In this document: piece by piece, positions 13,414-24,700 of the stretch | Numbering within the stretch: position 1 is the stretch's first letter | How the letters are laid out: the number at the start of each line of letters is the position of its first letter | Program-made: the position numbers and the translations under genes | The notes under the pieces: model-generated | What the model saw: only the letters and a program-made list of their open reading frames with translations | Databases searched by the model: none | Told to the model about the DNA's origin: nothing | Source: Papilionanthe hookeriana x Papilionanthe teres | Lineage: Eukaryota; Streptophyta; Magnoliopsida; Asparagales; Orchidaceae | Reading direction: 5' to 3' | NCBI GenBank assembly: GCA_022702705.1 | Contig: CM040421.1 | Location: 5,254,090-5,318,089, forward strand | DNA: 64,000 nt

Positions 13414-13507
<94 letters not shown>

Positions 13508-15677
13508 TCTCCGATGAGTAGTATTTTAAAAATTTTAATGGACTTCAAGGCTACAATGATTTATAATCAATTAAAAGTACTAATTAAGAAAATATAATAC
13601 AAATTATTAAATTAGATTCAAATGTTTTAATATATAAAAAAAATTAAAATCTTGCCCCAATCCTTAACATCTTATGGATACGTGATTAGGGTTGTCAAAG
13701 CAATTCTTTGTTCATGAACGGCTCGTGTTCGGCTCGTGTTCGACTCGCTAAGCAAACAAACCGAACACGAGCACACTTTTTGAGCTCAAAATATAAACGA
13801 GCCGAACACGAATTGTGCCTGGCTCGCTCGTGTTCGGCTCGTTTACACCCCTACCTGCATTCACCCTTGTTGTCCCAAGCAGTCAGATCTACTTCACCGA
13901 CCTCCACCGCCCTTGGAATACTCCTTAAAAGTGTTTATTTGTGTTGTGTATGTTGTGTTATTATTTTCTATCGTCTTATGTGGTAACCATCTCTCTACGT
14001 TAATAAAAATTTGTTTTGTGTTTCCAATGTTTTTCTGACTCGTTCTGTTACCAGAACGTCTCAAGAATTACTCTAATAACGTGCTCAATTGATTCATCAA
14101 ATATAGGAGAAAAGCTTTGTTTACTTTTACATTCAAGAATCATTTTATCATATGTTCAGGTTCATCCTCAGGAGTAGCTTCCATTTCACATATTCAAGAA
14201 CCTGAAAGACCTCCTAGATTTCAATTGGCTCAAGAGACACTACTACAGATTATTTTGTGGACAACTAATAATGAAAGTTTTCTTGCTTCATCTTGCTTGT
14301 TACTTACCGTTTCCTTTGTGAAACGAACATACTAACCAAAAATTCGTTGTTATATAACTATTACTTCAAAGCAACACCATAAAAAATAATGCATACGAAA
14401 GTGAAACAATTTGCTGATTTCTAGAAAGACCCCGGAAAAAAAGCAACAGAGAGTTACATTTTCCAATATGGGAATCTCATAGAGTTCGACAAACTTCTCC
14501 CGGAGTATTCTATTCATTTCATCAACATCACTAGCATGCGTCCAATATGAATCATGAACTCCTGCAATCATGAGAGATCAAACCATTATTACATAAATTT
14601 CATAACAATATGGGTTCCTTGGCTATGAGCACTAGAATTTGCAGTATGAAAAGCCAGAGTAGGCGATCACGTTAGATGCAGGGGATACAGGAGAGACTGT
14701 AAAATACATAATTATCAATTTATGTTGTATGAAAAATATTAATCAAAATCAAACAACCTGCAAAATTCAGCCCTGCCTTCTTGCAAGCAACTGCAGTCAT
14801 CATCATATGAGATCCATCAAGTGAATGAACAAAATTTGGGGGGAAAGCTGTTCTTTGTCGCTTTACCATGACCTACAAAATAGAAAATACCATGAAGGAT
14901 GCAAAATACGGAAACATAAAAGTCACTATAAGCAAGCATTGATCCTAAATGTTAATCCGGGTAGACCGCGTTAGGGGAGCAGATTAAGTAGAAAATTTGC
15001 AGTATCACAGTGCTAAGTCTAACTTGGAAGAGTACAGGGGCCAACCTTCTCAGTGCCCTGCTGCAAGCTTAAGACTTGAAGCGAGGTTTTGACCTGTAAA
15101 ATTATAAAAAATGGGTGTCAGGAACAATTTTACATTTGTTTCTCTAGCATCCGCTTGACTTGTTAATGGATAAGAATTAATGAAAGTACTGTAAGGGGTA
15201 TAACATACAATATGCCGGCCTATTTTCTGGTAAGGTTGAACAACTGGCAAACCAAGAGGGGTGATCCATCTCACCGTCTGATTTTCAGAAGCAATCAACT
15301 GTTACAATCAAGAGGTTTATTACGTAAGCCATGTTATTGAAAAGTTATAGATCTAATTAAGTGAAAAGGAACTGTCAAATAAGCGCGGATATAGATTATC
15401 CTTATGTTGAACTTATTTACAGGTATATCTCAAAATTTTCATAACAAGTTTCTTAATTGTTGAAATGGAAACTTGTAAATTGTGTCAATGGATCTGTTAA
15501 TTTAGCACGAAAATTGAAGTTTGCTCCGAAAATAAAATAGCTTTTGGCTCATCTAGAGCTCTAATAAATTTCAACGAGCCATTTAATAAACCAAGTGTGG
15601 CTTGGATAAAACATAAATGGAGCCAGATTAAATCAAGTCAGCCGGGATCAGATTGAAATGTGATGTGGATGTATGAA

Positions 15678-15756
<79 letters not shown>

Positions 15757-18700
15757 TCGCGTGCGCAAAGATAAATATACATATACATATACAAAGATAT
15801 ATATACACAGACCTATACCTATACATATCGATATAGGCATACATATGTATATGTAGGGCTGTCAAAAAAGCTCGTTGTTTGTGAATAGTTCGCGTTCGGT
15901 TCGCCAAGAAGTTTGTGTTCGATTCATTCAATAAGCAAATGAGACGAACACGAATAATTTTTTTCGTTCGGTTTGTTAAACGAACCAAACACGAACAGAT
16001 GATGCGTTCGTTCGTGTTCGGTTCGTTATTGTTCGAAATATAAAATAATTTAAAATAATTATATATAAAAAATTTATGATATTTTAAAAATAATTATATA
16101 TTATAAAAATTTATCATATTTTAAATAATTAAACTTTTATAAATTATAATATATGATAAATTATTAATAACAATAAGTAATATTATAAGTATCAATTATA
16201 TTAATATAAATATTATAATATTATAATTAATATACTATACTATATATTAAAATAAAACCCTAAACAAAACCTTAAACGCCTTATTCAGCTATTTCATTTT
16301 GAGGAAATATGGATTACTCGATGTGTATGAAACCCGATCAATTTGCTTCATTTTGAGTAAGTATACTTATCAAAGTTTAGTATCGACAAAAAGTCTCATT
16401 GTTCGCAAACAAGCTCGTGTTCGGCTTCTCCAGCAAGTTCGTGTTCGATTCGTTCGATAAGCAAACGAGACGAACACGAACAATTTTTTTTCGTTCGGTT
16501 TGTTAAACGAACCAAACACGAACAGTGATGTGTTCGAACATTTCGAACACGAACACTAGCTTTGTTCGTTCGTGTTCGGTTCGTTTACACCCCTATGTAT
16601 ATGTAGACCTATACGTATACATATAAGTGTATGTATATATGTGTGTGCGCATACATGGACCTATATGTATACATATAAGTGCAAATATGTATATATGTAC
16701 GTATTTGTATATACAAGTGTTATCAATGCGCAAAGTGCTTGTGTACGCCCGCGTGTTTGTGTATGTGTCTGCATGTGTGTGCGCGCTGCATGTGCCTATG
16801 TCTCTGTGTGAGTATGTGTATGTGTGTGTGTGCGCGCGCGTCCACGTGAATCTAAACATGCATGAGTACATGTATTTGTGTGTGCGCGCACACGTAAATC
16901 TACATATGTATGAGTACATGTATTTATGTTAAATTAAGAATAGGAGATTAAAAATTGATAACGATCGATTTCTTTTAGCTCAAAGCAAGTTCAAATCAAA
17001 ATTAATGAGCAATGTGTGGATCAAATCAAAATCAAATTATGGCAATCTATAACTAGATTTGGCTCAAGATCTGACCTTTAACAGTCTTATATGTCAACCA
17101 AGCACAAGAATGTTGGTTTAAAGACTACAAAAGCACATTCACCTCAATGTTGTCTGATCATGCCATGAGGAATTAATGCAAACTAAAGAGGGTATTCTTA
17201 AAAACATTAATTAAAACAATATGTGAAAACAATCATGCTCTATCTTGTTAGATATGATCAAGACTAAGGATGAATATCACCACCCTACAATTGAAATCCG
17301 TAGAAATCTCAAATCAATACTATTACATAATAAAACTAAGAAATAAACTCAGATTATCATAACAATATTTTAGTCCTTGAAATCTTCAGACAAATTACAA
17401 ACAATAATACCAAAAGCAAGTGTAGAAAACCTGAAGTATAGCATGGAGACGAGAGGCTACAAAGTTATAGTTTAAATAAACTAAATTTGTAAGATTTTGA
17501 AGTAGCAAAGTTTTACCATAGTTGGAATACAAAGTTTTGAAGAAAGCAATAAGCTGTGCAGGATACGAGGATAGATCTGAAGATCTTTTCTAACACAGTT
17601 TCTGACTGGAACTAGCTAGGAACAGTATAAAAATAAGCTTAAAAATACTACCCCCATAGTAAGCATAAGGTTGCTACTCTGCTGCTTATGATGAGTAATT
17701 AGCAATGGATGCCAGGGTGAACTACATAAAAAGCTCAACCCCACCAATGCATGTCCACCTGATGCATGGAGAACAGTACAAGTCTGCCATAAAAGATGGT
17801 TGCTAACATGGTGCCTTTTTAGTAGAGCCACCCATTACTCACAGAACATTATAATAAAATTCATGCACACATAACTTTATGCCTTCACATTTCATGAAAA
17901 TAAAGACTTTGCAGGCGGTCATCTTGGGCTGGGAAATAATATTGTTGATGAAGCAACAAAGTCTCTAAAAAAATAAAACTCATGCCAAGTATCTTCTGTC
18001 TTGAATGCAAACCAAAGTTACATTCTAAATTTTGGCAAAATGGTGGGTAAAAATGATAAATAGAAGCATGCTACTACAATTTACATGACATAAGGTAAAC
18101 CGACTATTGAAGTCCAACCTTGGCACAATCCCCAAGCCAGGTCATAATAGCACGCGCAGCTTCAAACATCTCCCCCAGGGCAGTTAGTGTGATCTGCCAA
18201 AAAAAGAGACATTTACATACATACCACAAAATTCCTATGAATTTATGTATCTAGCACCAACTTTACTTTTTTACATTAATGCCACCCAAATCTTTCATGT
18301 AATATAAAAAATACCATCATTTTACTTTTAAAAAGATAAATACACCTTTTCATGCTTAAGTAAGGTAGCATGCATGTGAAAATTGGAATTTAGCGGTTAG
18401 ATACGTAAATACATAGGATTTGAGTGGCATTTATGTAAATCTTCCAAAAAAAATCCAACAGTGTTAAGAATTTGAGCTTAGGTCAATAACGAAAACCAAA
18501 TACATAATCACCTTTACTTACTCTAGCTGCATAGCAAGATGCTCGAAATAATTGAGTGTCATCAGCGATAAGCCCCCTCTCCTTCAGCCTTCTCTTTATT
18601 TGTTCGCGTGCACCAATATAGGTAACACCATATACTGATGTCATAACGGTTTGCTTTACCATTTTTCTGTCCACCTGTTTAAAGTCAAGTAAAAAACTCT

Positions 18701-21700
18701 AACCAAAAAAATTTCTGATATTCCTCTACTGTGCTAGCCACGGATGGCCTCACTCCCATGCAAAACAAACTAAACATGTATGAATCATATTATTCACATT
18801 TAATAACCATGCTAGCGAAGCTTTTCAAGCAGCCCCATGCAACTCCATTTCCGAGTTTTCAGGTCAGTAAAGGCAACTGAGGAGGTGGAACTGATTCAAA
18901 TTTACTCAAGTTTGGGTTATAGCCAGAATGACCGTTTTATGATAGATTTTGTGCAGCATTAATTTAGAATATTCATATAAAAGTGCACAATTTGTTGCAT
19001 TAATTTAGAATAATCATACAAAAGTGCATGCTGATGATCTAACTCAAAGGCTAGTGCATTTGAATATTACAATGCGAGTAACAAGCACAAGCTGGATGCA
19101 TGTGTGAGTCTTCTAAAAAATTTTAATATGAGAAATATATTTAGTATTAAACTAATAAAATAACAATTTACCAATCTACCTCAAGACTTATTAAAAGTAG
19201 ATAAAACTTAACCAAAACCATACAACATTCCACAGCACAGTAAACCTTCAATTTTTATAATGAAGGCTTCATTTCATTCGCATGTGGCACAACAATTTTT
19301 TGGTGTATGAATTTCCACATCATAAGGACTTATTTGCTAACCACAGGTTCTTGTACATGACTAGAGAACTGGTTGTTTAACCATTTTGGGTCATAAGTTC
19401 AGAAAAATGGCCTCCTGATCGAAGTGCTATGTGCCATCTAGTACCAAAATTCCTGACCTTATTCACATAAAGCTTCATAAATGTTCAGAAGAATGTTTAA
19501 TGGTTACACAAAACCCCATACATGGATGCCCATTAACTATCCAAGTACAATTTCAGGTATGCATGTAATCCCCATAAATAAATTAAGCTTAGTCATGCAA
19601 ATTTCACAACACGAACTGAAAAATGGTAATCGAAACTGGTACATCACAGTCAAAACATTACTATTGCAAATATTTTTTGTGAGAATTACATACAAAACAG
19701 TGTAATATTAAGGTTTTCAAATCAAGCACAAGTTATTTTTTGAACTACCAAACCGATGCATTAATGCGTGCCACCATCAAACCATTGAGAATTTGATAAA
19801 GATGAAAAATATGGGTTGGGGTTATATCATGTATTTTGATTTGAGTAAGAATTTGAAAGATTGATGCCCCCCTTTTAACATTATGCCCACCACAATGAGG
19901 ACACCACTTGCTAATCAAGCACCACTTCAAAGAGATCAAAATAGCAATAAAGGAAATTTTGAGAGGAGAAACCATACTAACCTGGCCAACTAGGAGTCTA
20001 GCATGAAAAGCATTTGGGTCAGTAGCTGGATCTTTATTTGAATCCCTCAGCATAATTTCAAGCACTCTAATTAAAATCACAACAGCTTTATGAGGTTAAT
20101 TGAAATGAATATGGACAAATAAACTTCCATAACATTCAAAGCACGAGTTAAAACATATGCTGTAATCAACAAAGAGAGCAGCCACGCTAGCAAAGAGTAT
20201 TAGTTAAACATCAACAACTTGCTTTTTCCACCTAACTTATCTATAACAATCTCAATGTCTGGACACTTAGTTGAGGCCTTCATGGTAAAAAATTGGAAGA
20301 TCAGCTCGCTGGCGCTCTTTCAATGAAAAGCAGTACTATGACTACATATCAGAAAATAATAGTTCTTTGCATACTGCTTTATTAAAAGAGAAACTTTGCT
20401 TAATTAACGAAGGCTAGTTATTTAATAACCTTGAAAAAAAAATGAAACATCAAGTTATGCGTGAAAGGAAGCATATTAAGCTATAAATTAATTGTTGTTC
20501 AAAAATGGGAAAAACTTTTACTTCTAAAATTGCATTCATGATCGCTTGACAACAAAATTAAAGTGATAATCAAGAATGTTTTCAGGTGAACGGATATATT
20601 TTCTTCCATTTTTTATCATTTAGAATGAAAGGAATGCTAGTTCTTAAATGAAAGAGATAATCCTATGGTTCAACATTATCAAGTATCAACCTTGCTTATA
20701 AATGGATTCACAATATTACAACAACAGTAAAGCCTTAATCCCACTAAGTAGGGTCGGCTACATGAATCATTTTTCTCCATTGAGTCCTATTTAGTGTCAT
20801 TTTTTCATTTAAGTCTAATAAATTAAGATCAATTTTATACAATAAGCCCAAGTTTTCCTAGGTCTACCTCTGCATTTGTTAACATAAGTCGAATCTAAAA
20901 TATCTACTCTCCTAATCGGATCATCAGATGGTCTATGTTTAATGTGACCAAACCATGAAAGATGGCTCTCCCTAATTTTGTCCGTCACTGGAGCTACACC
21001 AACCCTATCACGAATATATTCATTTTGCATTTTGACACTAAGAGTAAAGCCACACATCCACCTAATCATTCTCATCTCGGCAACACTTAACTTAGTATTA
21101 AGCTTCTCTTTTAAATGCCAACATTCAGCGCCATAGAGCATTGCAAGTATCACCTCCATCTTATAAAATTTCCTTTCAGTCTAAGCGGTACTTTTCTATC
21201 GCACAAAAGGCCCGAAGCATCCTCCACTCCAACCAACCAACTTGAATTCTACTATTAACATCCCCATCTATATTACCATCGCTTTCTAAATCGTTCACAC
21301 CTTTTTAATAATTTGATCACCCAAAATTACACTTTAGTCACTAGAGCTACTAATACTAAAATTACATTCCATGTATTCAGTTTTAGTTCTACTCAAACGA
21401 AAGCCTTTAGACTCCAATGTAGACCCCCATAATTCAAGTATTTCCAGAGCTTTTCTCTCGACTTATCCACGAGAAGGATATCATCCGCAAAAAACATACA
21501 CCAAGGTACATCCTCCTGTAAATGTCCAGTGAGACCATCCATAACTAAAGCAAAAAGATATAGGTTGTTGATCCCTGATGTAATCCAACAAAAATAAAAA
21601 AATATTTCGTCTATCCTCCTTCGGTTCAAACACAAGTAACAGCTCTAGCATACATATCTTTAACAACTAATATAAGTCATATCAATAGATTTCTTCTCAA

Positions 21701-24700
21701 GAACTCTCCAAATGATATCTCTTGGAACCTTATCGTAAGCATTTCTAAATTAATAAAAATCAAATATAGATCCTCCTTATTCTCTCTAAACTTCTCCATC
21801 AGACCTCATAATAAATTTATAGCTTCCACAGTAGACCTGCCTGGCATAAATCCAAAATGATTATGAGAAATCATTGTAATACTTCTTAACCTATGTTTAA
21901 TTACCCTCTCCCATAATTTTAAAGTATGACACATCAACTTAATTCCTCTATCATTTGCACACTCTTGTGCATCCCTTTATTCTTAAAAATGGGGGCCAAA
22001 GTACTCTTCCTCCACTCCTCCGACATCTTTTTAGATAATATTAAAAAGTTAAGCCAAGAAACTCCCAAATCTCCTAAATATCTCCACGCTTCAATTGGGA
22101 TATCATAAGGTCCTATAGACTTTCCACCATTGGTTTTCTTTAAAGCCTCCTCAACTTCTTTTTTACCAATACGACGGTAAAAATGAAACGTTTTATTATT
22201 ATTAACGATATTAAGATCGTTGAAGTCAATCATATTTCAGAAACTTCATTAAAAATTTTATCAAAATAACTCACCCACCTATGTTGAATATCTTTTTTCT
22301 AAGAAAAATGTTTTTTTATTTTCATTTTTAATACACTTTACTTAACTTAAATCTTTATTTTTATTTTATCTTTGTTTGTCTAGTTTATAGAGATATTTTT
22401 TACCCTCCTTAGCGTCAAATCTATTATAAAAATCACTAAAAGCAAAATTTTTAGCGTCACAGATTGTTCATTTAGACTCCCTGCAGGCCGTTTGATATTT
22501 TTCTTAGTTCTCTAAACATTTACAATTAAACCAATTTTTATAACATAACTTCTTATATATTATCTTTTCTTGCACATTATTATTCCACCACCAACTATTT
22601 TTATTTATAGCAACTTTTTCTTTTGATTCTCCAAATACATCTTTTACCACTTGTTTAATAGTGTTTGTTACTTTATCCTACATAGCATTTGCTTCTTCAT
22701 GAACATCCCAAATTTTGAAATATTAAATTTTATTCATAAAAATAATTTTATTTATCTTTTAGATACCCCATCTAATTCTACGATGATGAATCCTAGTATT
22801 CTTTATTTTACAACTCTTCAAGTTAAAATCTAGAACTAATAATTGATGTTGGGTACTGAAATCCTCACTTGGAATGACCTTACAATCTTTACAATCTCGA
22901 CAATTCCTTCTTCTTATAAGAAAATAATCAATTTGTGTTTTATTATATTCATTCTTATAAGTAATATGATGCTGGTCTTTTTTCTTGAATAAAATATTAG
23001 TACTAATAAAATCAAACACTAAACCAAAATCTAATATGGCTCTACCTTCTGCTTTAATCACTCCAAAACCGTAGCCATCATGAATAATTCTGAAATCTTT
23101 TGCCTCTACCGACATGTCAATTTACATCTCCAATAAAAATTCTTTCTTCAAGAAGTATCATTTGTATTAAGTCATCTAATTCATTCCAGAACTTATCTTT
23201 AGAACCTATATCTAAACCTACTTGAAAAGCATAAGCACTTATAGTATTAAAAATCTTAGTATTAATAATAATCTTAAGTGCTAAATTCTATCTCAAACTC
23301 TATTAATATTTACAACATTATCTTTCACAATACTAAACAGAAAAAATCATCTGTCATCAATCGTATTATGAAAGTGATGCATTTTCCTTTGGAACCTCTA
23401 AACTAATTAATTTTATTAATTAGCCTTGGTCTCTCTTTTCAACATCGACCATCTGATGTTTCGATTAGGAGAGAACATGTTTTAGAGTCGACTTATGTTG
23501 AGAAAGGCAGAGGTAGACCTAGAAAGACTTGGGCTAATTGTATAAAAAATTATCTTAATTTATTAGAACTAAATGATAATATAACACTGAATAGGACTCA
23601 ATGGAGAAAAAGTATTCATGTAGCCAACCCCACGTAGTGGGATTAAGGCTTTGTTGTTGTTGTTTGTTATTGTTGTTGTTGTTGTCTTAGTCTATATTTT
23701 CCTCTGCAATCGCAATTTATTTTCATGCAATGAGAATGATACACTCAACATTTGATTAAAAAAGAGACATCCCCACAATGTTGTGGTCGAGCTTGAAAAG
23801 GAGAGAGTTAATAATATTCACAAATAGATTGGTTATGAAGCTAAGCTACAAATTAGCTAGACTTGAACTAATGTGATTAAAAATGGAATAGAATTATGAT
23901 CTTTGAAAAAGATCTTTTAATCATGTACAAGAAGATTTGGTGAAGATGCAAGGAGCTACATTTTATGTATCTAAAGAAATCAACTTCTAATTAAGGCTTT
24001 GTTTGGTAGGGTTTCTCCTTTTATAAAAGTTCCTTTAAAAATAACTTTAGAAGAAGCAGCGATAAAATTGTGGTTCCTAAAGTTGATACTAGTGTTTAAA
24101 TTTTTTTTTTAAAAAAAAAGTGTTTCTAACACTTACTTATAGCTATTTTTAATATAAAAGACTATAATAATCAATATTTTGAAATTATAACCATCATATC
24201 TAATACTCACAAATTATTTATAAAACATAAAATTTAAATACGAGTAAATCCGATAAATTTAAATTTATCAAATCCAAAATAGTGTTTGGTTCACTTAAAA
24301 TTAAATCCAGTTAAATTGGTTGAACATGTTTGGCATGTTATTTCAAGACTTAACAACAATTAATTTTCAAATTTAAATATGAAATACAAGGCCCAAACCA
24401 CAATAATTTTTAAAATACTAAAAAATTTGATGTAAAGTCCTAAAGTAAAAAAATAACTCCATTTTCCCAGAATCCATCACATGGCGGTAACTTTTTGCCC
24501 GCTGTATAATCATCTTCTTCATCAAAACTCCATTTTTTAACCTTACTGACTTCGTATTCAATTTCTTTCTTCTCCATTAGAAACTCTCCATTCGGGGCCA
24601 TCGTACAGATTGCTTTCATCCCATCCTACTTTTCTTCATATAAATGACCTCAAAAAGCTTTCTATCACGGTGAAAGAAAAATAATTGATTTTTAGGATTT

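Larger units (their letters stand above)
11227..13853 (+). mobile_element. hAT-like nonautonomous element 2, carrying an L1 insertion
   Basis: Begins TAGGGCTGTCAAAACGGCTC and ends GGCTCGTTTACACCCCTA. The 8-bp duplication CCTGCATT stands at 11219-11226 and 13854-13861, exact on both sides. The terminal blocks (11227-11383 and 13687-13853) are similar to each other in direct orientation, both starting TAGGG(C/T)TGTCAAA and rich in GTTCGTGTTCGGCTCG, with AT-rich DNA between. The middle holds (AT)n and an L1-derived piece (11463-13416). TIR-like ends plus an 8-bp duplication point to the hAT superfamily. No transposase is present. Confidence 0.75.
5556..14457 (-). other. RPOT intron 18 (8.9 kb)
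   Basis: It separates the codons for the last 36 residues from the rest of the gene. Besides the elements listed separately, 6320-7010 contains local tandem duplications: AACTCAAGATTTCGTGGTTGG near 6333 (20 shared with AACTCAAGATCTTGTGGTTGG near 6538, one mismatch region), and a second pair near 6640 and 6960. The stretch 7740-7890 is rich in CATGCATG. At 8641-9042 and 9704-10420 I recognise nothing. The open frames inside it are short and without domains. Confidence 0.85.
15299..18118 (-). other. RPOT intron 14 (2.8 kb)
   Basis: Holds the (AT)n and TATAC/TGTG microsatellites and hAT-like element 3. From 16940 to 18118 it is AT-rich, and I see no further repeat or coding sequence. Confidence 0.85.

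Noticed and set aside
16572..16932. Cys/Tyr/Val-rich frames on both strands resembling small secreted peptides
   Set aside because: They come from the TGTG/TATAC repeat; no signal peptide is seen and the composition is explained by the repeat.
20714..23690. Twin-priming (5' inversion) as the cause of the inverted LINE pieces
   Set aside because: Both pieces carry the 3' end with its TTG-type tail, whereas twin priming inverts a 5' part. Two separate insertions fit better.
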